Positions 17,119 through 24,513 of a stretch of DNA of 53,938 nt are shown in pieces (the stretch's first letter is position 1; each line of letters starts with the position of its first letter). Origin of the DNA: Rubrivivax sp. (GTDB lineage: Bacteria > Pseudomonadota > Gammaproteobacteria > Burkholderiales > Burkholderiaceae_C); contig JADMJD010000137.1 of assembly GCA_018780805.1 (NCBI GenBank), positions 1 through 53,938 of the forward strand. Direction: 5' to 3'. The position numbers were made by a program, and so were the translations under genes. The notes beneath the pieces are model-generated. The model was not told the DNA's origin, did no database searches, and saw only the letters and a program-made list of their open reading frames with translations.

Positions 17119-18230
17119 TGGCCACCCGAGACCTGGCCCTGGCCTTGTCTTTGGCCTGTGGGTTTGCCGCGCAGGCGGCGTCAGAGCTAGATGCCGCGCG
17201 CACCGATGCCGAGAAGAGCACGAATGTGTTGGAACAGAGGCCGTGCCCTGATTTTGGCGACAAGCGCTACCTGACCGGCATGACCAGCGAGCAGCAGATC
17301 GTGCAAAGCGCCGAGCGCGAACGAAGCTACCAGGACACGGCCATGCAGCAACTGCAGCAGATCGGGCGTGACAAACAGCTCGACCAGCGCCAGCGCACCA
17401 ATCTTCAGACGTTGGCCAGCTGGTCCATCGCGGCCTCCATGGCCAACTGGTCACTGCTGCAGGTGGCAAACCAGGCGCTGCAAAACCCCCTGGTGGCACG
17501 CGGCCAGCCCTATCCATCTGCCGCCCTGGAGGGTGCGCGTGAGCGCATTCGCCGGGTGGCAGAGTCTTCAGGCTTGCAGGCCGACGCCGCAGAGGCGGTG
17601 CGACGTCAGGTGCACGCCATCGACCGCTGTCTCACCAACTTCAACAAGTCTGTGTTCCAGCTGAATCAGCCGCAGTTCGACGCCGAGGTGGAGAAGGCCT
17701 CCACACTGGCCGAACTCAGCCAGGTAGAGCAGACCTACCGCGCGCGCGAAGCGGCCAATGCGGGCCATGGCAAAGACAGTGTGGATCGACTGGCTGCGCG
17801 CAAAAGCGCACTGCAGGAAGAAGATCGCATCGCGCGCGAGAAGGCCAACGCGGTCAATGCGGCAGATGCCTCGCGCCGCAGGGCCGACCAGGAAAAGCAG
17901 CAGGCCGAGTACCGGGCCAAGCTGTCGACCTATTTGGCGGTGGCCAAACGTTTCACCGACGCATCCGATCGCGGCGACCAGCGCGCAGCAGTGGCCGAGA
18001 TGGCCAACGACATCGTGATGTCCACGCCCACAGGCACTTACCGCGGCATCGACCAGGTGGTGGAGGCGGTGCGCAGACAAGCGGCGTCCGGGCGAGCCGG
18101 GTCATTGGGCACGCCACAGATCACCCAGGATCGCATCGTGGCCTACGGCAAGTCGGGCGGCATGGGCATCAGGACGATCTTCAGCTTTGACGGGAGCGGC
18201 CGCATCTCGCGGATGGACATCAGCATCTAG
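17115..18230 (+). CDS. Exported coiled-coil protein with C-terminal SnoaL/NTF2-like domain
   Basis: The 371-residue protein starts with an ATGATG overlapping the previous stop. It has a short leader (DLALALSLACGFAAQAA, cleavage near residue 21). The middle is helical and rich in Gln, Glu and Ala (QQIVQSAERERSYQDTAMQQ; later AREKANAVNAADASRRRADQ), probably coiled coil. The last 100 residues (YLAVAKRFTDASDRGDQRAA, GTYRGIDQVVEAVRR, TIFSFDGSGRISRMDIS) look like an SnoaL/NTF2-like cone domain. The family assignment of that domain is moderate, and the rest is unrecognised. It is the last plus-strand gene before the convergent T6SS island, 31 bp from the immunity gene's stop. Confidence 0.72.
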   Translation: MMATRDLALALSLACGFAAQAASELDAARTDAEKSTNVLEQRPCPDFGDKRYLTGMTSEQQIVQSAERERSYQDTAMQQLQQIGRDKQLDQRQRTNLQTLASWSIAASMANWSLLQVANQALQNPLVARGQPYPSAALEGARERIRRVAESSGLQADAAEAVRRQVHAIDRCLTNFNKSVFQLNQPQFDAEVEKASTLAELSQVEQTYRAREAANAGHGKDSVDRLAARKSALQEEDRIAREKANAVNAADASRRRADQEKQQAEYRAKLSTYLAVAKRFTDASDRGDQRAAVAEMANDIVMSTPTGTYRGIDQVVEAVRRQAASGRAGSLGTPQITQDRIVAYGKSGGMGIRTIFSFDGSGRISRMDISI

Positions 18231-18261
18231 GCTGAAGTTCGAGCAGTTGTGCCATCGGCGA

Positions 18262-18519
18262 TCACGGCAAGGTGATGCCCAGTTCGGCGGCCATCAGTTC
18301 ACGCATCCGGGCCAGGAACGCAGCCACCGCCGCGTCTTCGCTGTCGTATTGCTTGATGTGCCAATAGCTGCCGCGCTGGGAGTAGTAGGTGCACCATGCC
18401 CCGTCCAGGAAGCCGATGCCATCCACGTCACCTTCGCCGAGTTCTTGAATGACATAAAAGTCTTCAGGCACCTGGTGGGTCTGGAGATAGGTGCGCAGGT
18501 CTTGCAGGGTCATGGTCAC
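18262..18519 (-). CDS. Probable immunity protein for the TNT effector
   Basis: This small, acidic, soluble 85-residue protein has no signal peptide. Landmarks are FYVIQELGEGDVDGIGFLDG and SYWHIKQYDSEDAAVAAFL. I do not recognise the family. Its position, directly after and translationally coupled to the toxin gene (the GTG start overlaps the effector TGA as GTGA), is the classic place for a cognate immunity gene. The expected role is to bind the TNT domain in the cytoplasm and block NAD+ hydrolysis in the producing cell. An internal ATG two codons later is an alternative start. It is the last gene of the minus-strand T6SS run. Confidence 0.75.
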   Translation of the reverse strand: MTMTLQDLRTYLQTHQVPEDFYVIQELGEGDVDGIGFLDGAWCTYYSQRGSYWHIKQYDSEDAAVAAFLARMRELMAAELGITLP

Positions 18520-19382
18520 AGCCTTCGCAGATAACCTTGCTGGATGAGTTCGTCGGTCCCCAGGGGGGTGAGGTACTGGGTGCCGCCGCCCTTGTGGCCA
18601 AAGGCCGCGGCGGCCGATCCTGATTGAACCTCCAGCGGCTTGAGAACCTCGTACCTGGCGTGGGTCATCTTGCTGGGGTCATAGGGCAAGGCGCGATCAG
18701 TGTAGGGTGTGCCTTCGGGAGAAAAGAAGTTGCCTTTGTCCGACGTGCCGGCGCGTGCGCTATAGCGGTCGATCACGGTCCCCGGCGCCAGCGTGGCCGG
18801 TTCAGGGGTTCCCGCAAAGCCATTCTTGGGGGGCCACTTCAGCTTGCCATCGGCATCAAAGTGCTCAGGCCCCAGGTCGTCCCGCAGCCGCATCTTCTTC
18901 TTCGTGGCCGACACCACCACCGGGCAAGGCTGCACGCTGACCGGTGGTTTATCCGGCAGCTTGCGGGTGACGCGGCTGATGTCCGAGGCCTTGTCGGCAA
19001 TGGCCCCGACCTTGGTCAACTTGGTCGCCGCGCCGATGGGGATGAGCGCCGTGCCGACCTCAAACGCGCCGCCCCCGACCACCTGGCCCCAGTCCTCGGG
19101 GCCTGCAGTGGCCCGGAACTCGTCAAAGGCCGTCCACGCCGATCCGGCCGCGCCCTTGGCATCGCGCCAGACCATGGCCGGATCCTGCATCGCGGCGGAA
19201 CCGTAGGCGCCCACATCGCCTGCAACACGTTTGGCACCGTTCCAGGCCTCTTCACGCGCCTGCGGATTGGTGGCCAGGGCATGGCCTGTCTTGGCGAGCG
19301 ACTTTGCACCCTCCCAGGTGTTCTCGGCCGCGCTTGCGACGCCCTGGCCGACACCACCGATGAAGCTGAAGACGCTGCTCAT
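18516..19382 (-). CDS. T6SS effector with C-terminal TNT (NAD+ glycohydrolase) domain
   Basis: The 288-residue protein has an N-terminal hydrophobic/amphipathic region (SFIGGVGQGVASAAENTWEG; GGGAFEVGTALIPIGAATKL at about 103-122), probably for loading or membrane passage. The C-terminal domain at about 187-288 carries the TNT pattern: GFAGTPEPATLAPGTVIDRY (Asp205, Arg206, Tyr207), FFSPEGTPY, RALP (Arg230), HARYEVLKPL (His241) and FGHKGGGTQY (Gln269). TNT domains, first known from the Mycobacterium tuberculosis necrotizing toxin, hydrolyse NAD+ in the target cell. The ATG at 19382 overlaps the preceding stop (ATGA), so the longer open frame upstream is rejected. Delivery on the nearby VgrG/PAAR-like spike is inferred. 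Confidence 0.88.
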   Translation of the reverse strand: MSSVFSFIGGVGQGVASAAENTWEGAKSLAKTGHALATNPQAREEAWNGAKRVAGDVGAYGSAAMQDPAMVWRDAKGAAGSAWTAFDEFRATAGPEDWGQVVGGGAFEVGTALIPIGAATKLTKVGAIADKASDISRVTRKLPDKPPVSVQPCPVVVSATKKKMRLRDDLGPEHFDADGKLKWPPKNGFAGTPEPATLAPGTVIDRYSARAGTSDKGNFFSPEGTPYTDRALPYDPSKMTHARYEVLKPLEVQSGSAAAAFGHKGGGTQYLTPLGTDELIQQGYLRRL

Positions 19383-20083
19383 GCCCAGCGCCCGTGGTCC
19401 AGCATGATGCGGGCGCGCAGCATGGCCAGCTGGACGGCTGGTGGCGTGCCCGGCTGGCGCAGGTCGTCCAGCCAAGCCGGCTGTGCAGCGCCCGGCGCGA
19501 ATTCGTACAGCTTGCGCAGCGCGGCCAGTGCCAGCGGAGCGTCCTCCAGGGCCGCCATGCCCAGTTGCCGGGCCATCTGCATGGCCTGCGCCGCCAAGGA
19601 CGGCGCCTCTGCGACGGAGACACGGTCCCACAGCACGAGAGGCAACGCCGCCGCGACCCTCTGCTCCAGTGGCCAGACGTCGGCCGAAACCGGCGTGAAC
19701 AAGGCCAGATCGGCCCGTGCGGCGTCGATCCGCTCCCAGTCCCGCGGGCTCAGGAGTTCGCTGAGCATGGGGATCGTGGCATCCACGGTGCTGCCGGTGC
19801 GCGCCAGCCAGGCTCGCACCGCGGGGTCTGCGCCGATGTTGGGTGCAATCGCGGCCATCAGGCAGGCCCAGGTGGCCATTGCGCGCTGCGAGGCAGCGCC
19901 GACAGCGCGAGCGCGCTCGACCAGGTTGGAGACGATGCGGCGCTGCACCTGGATCGGGAATCGAGGTAGGAGGGACGGTTCGGTGCGCCGAACGAGTTCT
20001 GCCAGCCGTTCGGTGAACTCGGTTTCCGCAACGGCGTCCAGCCGCCTGACTTGGTGCTGCGCAAGCTTCATCGTGGTGATCAC
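19379..20083 (-). CDS. Orphan protein of the TNT effector operon, candidate effector chaperone or adaptor
   Basis: The 234-residue soluble, probably all-helical protein has no signal or membrane segment and no motif I recognise. Landmarks are RRIVSNLVERARAVGAASQR, LSPRDWERIDAARADLAL and MARQLGMAALEDAPLALAAL. It lies between the kinase and the TNT effector, with its GTG start overlapping the kinase TGA (GTGA) and its stop overlapping the effector ATG (ATGA). Genes at this place in T6SS effector operons often encode a chaperone that loads the effector, as DUF4123 or DUF1795 proteins do, but the sequence fits neither. A start at the in-frame ATG of 20071 would lose four residues. Confidence 0.7.
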   Translation of the reverse strand: MITTMKLAQHQVRRLDAVAETEFTERLAELVRRTEPSLLPRFPIQVQRRIVSNLVERARAVGAASQRAMATWACLMAAIAPNIGADPAVRAWLARTGSTVDATIPMLSELLSPRDWERIDAARADLALFTPVSADVWPLEQRVAAALPLVLWDRVSVAEAPSLAAQAMQMARQLGMAALEDAPLALAALRKLYEFAPGAAQPAWLDDLRQPGTPPAVQLAMLRARIMLDHGRWA

Positions 20084-21834
20084 GGCACGACGCTGAATCG
20101 GCCGTCGGCAGCGCCGTAGCGCTCGTCACAACGGGCTCCCGGCGCGCAGATGGCACGCCCGAGGTAGATCTCGCGGCCCGGGCTCTGGGCCTGCAGGCGT
20201 GCTCCTTCCATGTCCTTGAGCAGCACCCGGTAGACCTCGTTGGGATCCTTGGTGGCCGCAGTCATGTCCAGCGGTGTTGCGGACACGATGGCCAGCAGGC
20301 GGGCAGTACCCAACCCGGCCCAGGTCAAGTCCTCAACCTCGACCGGCCCTCTGGGCGGGAGCGTGATCGTCTGACCCACGGCAATGCTGTTTCGCGCGTT
20401 GTTGGCGTTCGGGAACAACAGCCTCACCTCACCGTCCGTGTCGTGCAACAGCACGTAGTAGTGGCCCGCCTGGGACGATTGAATCCTGATTCGCAACGAG
20501 GTCACCTCCACCTTGAGCTGGGGTGACTCGACCGTCAAGGAAACCCGGAAATCCGGCGATGCACCTTGTGCGATCCGGTTGAACGCGTCGTCCGGACTCA
20601 AAGGCAACTGGGCGGGCGCGGGTGCCGGCATCGGCACCGGGGCGGGGGCGGATGCCGTCTGGCCTGTCGGCTCTGCCTCGACCGGAGCAGGCGAGGCCAC
20701 TTTCAGATCCGACGGGCTGGAGACCCAGGCGTACAGACCTGCGGCCATCACCCCGAGCACTGCCACCCCGCCGGCTGCTGCCCACAGCCCGAAGGACCGG
20801 CCAGCGGGCGCCGCATCCCGACCTGGGTGCGCGGGCCTGGGTTGCCGCGCATCGAGACCCAATTCGCGCCTGAACACCTCGACCGTGGCGGTTCTGTTCT
20901 CCGGCTTCAGAGCCAGCGCGTGGTCGACCGCCTTCAGCAGACGCGGGCTGTACTTGCCGGCCAACCGGGTGGCCAAGGGCTGGTAGCTGTCGCGCAGCAC
21001 ACGGGACTGCGAATTGGGCGGCGCAGCACCTGTCAGCAGCCGGTGGATGACGCCGGCCAAGGCGTAGATGTCGGTGTGTGCACCCTGGGGCAGACCGGAT
21101 TCCGGGTACTGCTCGATCGGTGCGTAGCTCGGCTTCAGCATCGCCGTCGGGTTCTTGGTGCCGTCGCCGATGACCTGGCGTGCGGCGCCGAAGTCGAGCA
21201 ACAGCGGCCGCTGCGAACCGGCCAGGATCATCACGTTGTCGGGCGCAATGTCGCGGTGCACGATGCGTTCTGCGTGGACGATCTGCAAGGCAGCCGTCAG
21301 CGGATCCAGCAAATCCATCAGCCACTGTTCACTGGGTGGGCCTGGCATGGCCTGCACTACTTCTTCCAGCGTCGTGCCCTGGACCACCTGCATCACCATG
21401 TAGGCCGTGCCGTTGGACTCGAAGTTGCGGTACACCCGGACCAGCGCGGGGTGGTCGAACCGGGCCAGGGTGATGGCTTCTTCGATGAAGCTGCGCCGCC
21501 CGATATCAAAGGTTTCGCGGTGCCGTTCAGACTGGATGGCCACATGGCAATCCGGCAAGCGCCGCGCCATGGTGATGGGCATGTACTCCTTCAGCGCCAC
21601 CGTACGTTTCAGCTGATGGTCCCATGCCTTGTACACGATGCAGAAACCGCCCTGGCCGAGGCGCGCCTGGACCTCGAACTCCTGCAGCCGGTAGCCGGCG
21701 GGCAGGAACTCGCCTTCCGACGCTGACGGCGCTAACCCGACTGGGACTGGCGCGCTCGCGGCCTGAATGCGGGTGGCGTCCGGGTCTGCTGACCCGGAGC
21801 CTGTGGGCATGATCGTGTGGTCGTCGTCTTCCAC
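20080..21834 (-). CDS. Membrane-bound Ser/Thr protein kinase (PknB-like) with C-terminal DUF4384-like domain
   Basis: The 584-residue protein has a complete Hanks kinase domain at about 50-325. It shows the Gly loop GQGGFCIVYKA (60-70), Lys82 in VALKEY, a Glu at 118-119, HRDIAPDN (193-200, catalytic Asp195), DFG (214-216) and YAPIEQY as the activation-segment end. One transmembrane helix follows (347-371). The extracytoplasmic part, about residues 440-560, looks like a DUF4384 domain (SLRIRIQSSQAGHYYVLLHD, DGEVRLLFPNA). It may phosphorylate T6SS parts such as the FHA protein TagH, as PpkA does; that is inference. The GTG start at 21834 could be an ATG at 21810. Its stop overlaps the next gene (GTGA). 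Confidence 0.87.
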   Translation of the reverse strand: MEDDDHTIMPTGSGSADPDATRIQAASAPVPVGLAPSASEGEFLPAGYRLQEFEVQARLGQGGFCIVYKAWDHQLKRTVALKEYMPITMARRLPDCHVAIQSERHRETFDIGRRSFIEEAITLARFDHPALVRVYRNFESNGTAYMVMQVVQGTTLEEVVQAMPGPPSEQWLMDLLDPLTAALQIVHAERIVHRDIAPDNVMILAGSQRPLLLDFGAARQVIGDGTKNPTAMLKPSYAPIEQYPESGLPQGAHTDIYALAGVIHRLLTGAAPPNSQSRVLRDSYQPLATRLAGKYSPRLLKAVDHALALKPENRTATVEVFRRELGLDARQPRPAHPGRDAAPAGRSFGLWAAAGGVAVLGVMAAGLYAWVSSPSDLKVASPAPVEAEPTGQTASAPAPVPMPAPAPAQLPLSPDDAFNRIAQGASPDFRVSLTVESPQLKVEVTSLRIRIQSSQAGHYYVLLHDTDGEVRLLFPNANNARNSIAVGQTITLPPRGPVEVEDLTWAGLGTARLLAIVSATPLDMTAATKDPNEVYRVLLKDMEGARLQAQSPGREIYLGRAICAPGARCDERYGAADGRFSVVP

Positions 21835-21898
21835 GGGCAGTCTGGCCTCGGTCCGGTTGGCTCGCGGCGCGTGGGCCCGGGAGCGGCGCTTGCATAGC

Positions 21899-22036
21899 TC
21901 ACTCGTCCAGCAGGCGCCTCAGGTCGCTCTTGTACCGCAGATTGACGGCCGTGCAAGAGGCCGTGCCGATGACAAACCCTGCTGGCATGCCGGCCCTCCG
22001 TCTTCGGTGATCGGTCACCACCTCATCGTCGCCCAT
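21899..22036 (-). CDS. Possible small protein of unknown function
   Basis: A 45-codon frame starts at the ATG of 22036. It ends FVIGTASCTAVNLRYKSD followed by LRRLLDE, which reads more like protein than the out-of-frame noise around it. There is no convincing ribosome-binding site and no family I recognise. It lies in the 243-bp space between the PAAR-like gene and the kinase. The rest of that space shows nothing clear. It may be a remnant of a longer gene. Confidence 0.25.
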   Translation of the reverse strand: MGDDEVVTDHRRRRAGMPAGFVIGTASCTAVNLRYKSDLRRLLDE

Positions 22037-22077
22037 GATCGGGTAGCCACTTGGGGTGCTGACGCTTCGGCATCGGC

Positions 22078-22467
22078 TCAGGGAATGAGGTGGGTGGCCT
22101 GCCCTGGCGCGACCACCTGGATCACGCCCGCCCAGTTGCACATCAGTTTGCAGGTGTTGTCCACCGCGGGCTGGTTGCCGACCAGTTCGGTCGGTACGCC
22201 GGGGATCCAGGGCGAGCTGGTGGCGGGGATGCAGGGCATCGGCGTCAGCACGCCCAAGGCCGCCGACGTAGCCGCCGCGACCGTGGGGTTGGCGATGCTG
22301 CGGCAGACGCCGAAGGGCAAGATGTTCACCATGGGCTTGTGGTCCATGATGTTGGCAGCGGGCTGGTTGCCTGACATCACCTTGTTGAGGGGCAGCACGA
22401 CGAGTGCGCTCGGGGCTGCGCCCATGGAGCACATGAGCTGGGCGGAGTTGACGACTTGGAGGGGCAT
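22078..22467 (-). CDS. PAAR-like spike-tip protein (DUF4150/DUF4280 type)
   Basis: The 129-residue protein has the layout of PAAR-like proteins: VNSAQLMCSMGAAPSALVVL at the start, NIMDHKPMVNILPFGVC, and the CIPATSSPWIPG and CKLMCNWAGVIQVVAPGQ elements. Conserved Cys and His residues (Cys13 and Cys55, for example) suit the metal-stabilised cone that sharpens the VgrG spike. It would sit on the VgrG tip and connect or recruit effectors from the same operon, possibly the TNT protein, which has no PAAR of its own. The ATG at 22467 has an AGGAAT site upstream. It follows the membrane immunity candidate by 27 bp. Confidence 0.85.
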   Translation of the reverse strand: MPLQVVNSAQLMCSMGAAPSALVVLPLNKVMSGNQPAANIMDHKPMVNILPFGVCRSIANPTVAAATSAALGVLTPMPCIPATSSPWIPGVPTELVGNQPAVDNTCKLMCNWAGVIQVVAPGQATHLIP

Positions 22468-22494
22468 GGATGGGATTCCTGCGAGGCTGGTTGC

Positions 22495-23280
22495 CTAGAT
22501 GCCAAAGCGTCGCCGCAGTACCCGCCCCATGAGTGATTGCCGACGTTCGAGCTCCATCTTCGAGAACTCTGCATGAGACAACTCGATCAACCGCTCGCGT
22601 TCCCAGCCCGCGATCCGCATCGACTGTGAAAGAGAACGTGCAAGCGGCCCGACACAAAGGCTGGCGCACAAGGCATTGCCAATCACAAACGCAGCAAGGG
22701 GCATGGCATCTGCGTCCAGCATGCTTGAAAGAACCCCGTACACGAGCACGGCAGCGCTTCCGACGGCCACGTGACCAAGCGGCTTGCTTCGCACAATCGC
22801 ATCCTTGTCCGCATGCCAAGTGCCAAGGTCTGCACGTATCGCGAGGCCGCCCCAGCGAGTCAAGCGGTTTGCGGCCAAGTCCGGGAGCGGTCCGGCTTTG
22901 CGGGCATGCATCAGCGAGGCAAACAGCAGCAGGCATCCGTGAACAACGACCAACCCAATGGCAGCCATCACGGCAATTTCTTGCGATGAAATGCTGCCCA
23001 TCATGATGACCGATATCGGGACGCAAAACGCTACAAACACGCCAATGACTGCCATGCGGCTATGACGCGTGCCGAATCGAGACAGCCACACGGCTGCGAC
23101 GGCACCACAGGTGGCCAGCACCGCCGCGGCGAAGGCTACAAGCAAGGCCGTCGACAACGAAAGACCGAACGCCCAGGCTGTGCCCAGCCACGCCAGCCAA
23201 GTCCAGGAAGGCGCTGCCCATTGAAGCGCCTTCAGGCTGTTGAGTGAGTCCGGTGGCGAGAACATGAGGATCCTACTCAC
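22495..23280 (-). CDS. Multi-pass inner-membrane protein, probable immunity to the upstream effector
   Basis: The 261-residue protein has about six hydrophobic helices (WTWLAWLGTAWAFGLSLSTA, LVAFAAAVLATCGAVAAVWL, IGVFVAFCVPISVIMMGSI, MAAIGLVVVHGCLLLFA, VGSAAVLVYGVLSSML, AAFVIGNALCASLCVG). A charged cytoplasmic tail (ERERLIELSHAEFSKMELER) ends it. I do not recognise the family. The GTG start at 23280 overlaps the stop of the preceding putative membrane-acting effector (GTGA). Polytopic membrane immunity proteins are the usual partners of pore-forming toxins, so that role is inferred. An ATG at 23265 is the alternative start; the longer in-frame extension upstream, Arg/Gly/Trp-rich, is not real. 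Confidence 0.75.
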   Translation of the reverse strand: MSRILMFSPPDSLNSLKALQWAAPSWTWLAWLGTAWAFGLSLSTALLVAFAAAVLATCGAVAAVWLSRFGTRHSRMAVIGVFVAFCVPISVIMMGSISSQEIAVMAAIGLVVVHGCLLLFASLMHARKAGPLPDLAANRLTRWGGLAIRADLGTWHADKDAIVRSKPLGHVAVGSAAVLVYGVLSSMLDADAMPLAAFVIGNALCASLCVGPLARSLSQSMRIAGWERERLIELSHAEFSKMELERRQSLMGRVLRRRFGI

Positions 23281-24335
23281 CTGAGCACGTTCTCGGCCTG
23301 CTGGGCGGCTGCCTCGTCTGCACCGAAATAGCCCCAGGCCACCTGTGCCACCACACCAGCGCCAAGACCGACGAGTACAACGGGCCAACCTGCCACCGCA
23401 ACAACCCCAAGCGCCACGGCTCCGGCAGACGCGGCTGCGCCAGCTACCACCCCAACGGCGTTTCCGCTTTGACTCTTGGCTGATTTCACCGCGAAGCCCT
23501 TCCAGTTGACCTCCAATTGCCCGTCGGTCCACTGCGCGCTGTCGTAGAAGTCCATTGCGGCGCTCGGGCCGAAGGCTAGAATGCCGGCGCCAGGCTTGCT
23601 TGTGAGGGTACGCAATACCTTTGAAGATTGTAGACGGGCAGCAGAGACGGCATTGGCTGACGCATCTATCTTCACCCCGTCCAGGGCGCCAATCCGAATC
23701 GTGCCAAACTTGCCGCCTGATTTGGCTATCACGGGTTTTGGCAGTTCCTGAATCACGGACATTGGCATGCCCTTGATTCGTACCTTGAGGCGCGCGCCCT
23801 TGCGCAGCTCGCCTCCGCGGCCGACCTTGTGGGTCTCGACGACAACATGTTTGCCCAGCTTGACGGAGCCCGAAACTTTGCCGCTGATCAAGTCAGCGAA
23901 GCCCTGTTTTGCCTGCTTCTTCCAAGCCAACCGAAGTGCGGCTTCTGACAGAGAAACAGCGTTGCCGTAGCGATTCTCTTCACCGATCAGAGACTTGTTC
24001 GATTCCGCCAACAAACGATCAAAGGCGCTCTCGGCAGCATTCGGATCCTGCCGCATCTCGGCGGCTGGCAAGCCCAAAGCCAACAGCAATGCAGCTCCCT
24101 CGGGGTCAGTGGCCGACAATTGCCGAATCAGTCCGGCGCGCAATGGTGCATCCAACTCAAATTCGCCGGCAAACGTCTCCGAATATGCGTCAATGGCTTG
24201 GGTAAACCGGCAGCTCATCGGTGGAGCGAAGACGCTGCCCGACACATGGCGCGACGAGAACATCGAATCGATTGCGACGCACTGCCTTTGCACCAACAAT
24301 TCTGCGGCAGTCGGGGGGCGGCATTCGTAGGGCAC
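23277..24335 (-). CDS. Putative T6SS effector with hydrophobic C-terminus
   Basis: The 352-residue protein is unrecognised as a family. The N-terminal half is soluble (CRFTQAIDAYSETFAGEFEL, LRAGLIRQLSATDPEGAALL). A basic beta-rich middle (SVKLGKHVVVETHKVGRGG, LKVRIKGMPMSVIQELPKP) precedes a strongly hydrophobic Gly/Ala hairpin near the end (VGVVAGAAASAGAVALGVVA, VVLVGLGAGVVAQVAWGYF) and a short polar tail. Such C-terminal hairpins occur in colicin-like and pore-forming T6SS effectors, so a membrane target is plausible. The GTG at 24335 (VPYECRPPTAAEL) is chosen because residues beyond it lose coding character; an ATG at 24443 would add 36 residues. The next gene, polytopic and overlapping, is the likely immunity. 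Confidence 0.68.
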   Translation of the reverse strand: MPYECRPPTAAELLVQRQCVAIDSMFSSRHVSGSVFAPPMSCRFTQAIDAYSETFAGEFELDAPLRAGLIRQLSATDPEGAALLLALGLPAAEMRQDPNAAESAFDRLLAESNKSLIGEENRYGNAVSLSEAALRLAWKKQAKQGFADLISGKVSGSVKLGKHVVVETHKVGRGGELRKGARLKVRIKGMPMSVIQELPKPVIAKSGGKFGTIRIGALDGVKIDASANAVSAARLQSSKVLRTLTSKPGAGILAFGPSAAMDFYDSAQWTDGQLEVNWKGFAVKSAKSQSGNAVGVVAGAAASAGAVALGVVAVAGWPVVLVGLGAGVVAQVAWGYFGADEAAAQQAENVLR

Positions 24336-24513
24336 AGGTTCAGATCTCTGGCGGCTTGCGTGATGACGCTGTGGGACTGTACATCCTCGACGAGATGAGT
24401 GAACCGTCAACGCCGGGTCGACTGCGGTTTGCAAGGCTGACATTGCGCATAGGTGATTCCAGGGTGATCAGCGATTCTGAGTTGGCGTTTTCGCAGCCCA
24501 GCGCCAAATGTCG

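Noticed and set aside
19383..20156. N-terminal extension of the TNT effector frame
   Set aside because: The extra residues overlap the 234-aa gene in another frame and are Arg/Pro/Ala-rich; the ATG at 19382 has the ATGA coupling seen throughout the island.
23281..23532. N-terminal extension of the polytopic membrane protein frame
   Set aside because: The extension is an Arg/Gly/Trp-rich shadow of the preceding effector gene; GTG at 23280 overlaps that gene's stop.
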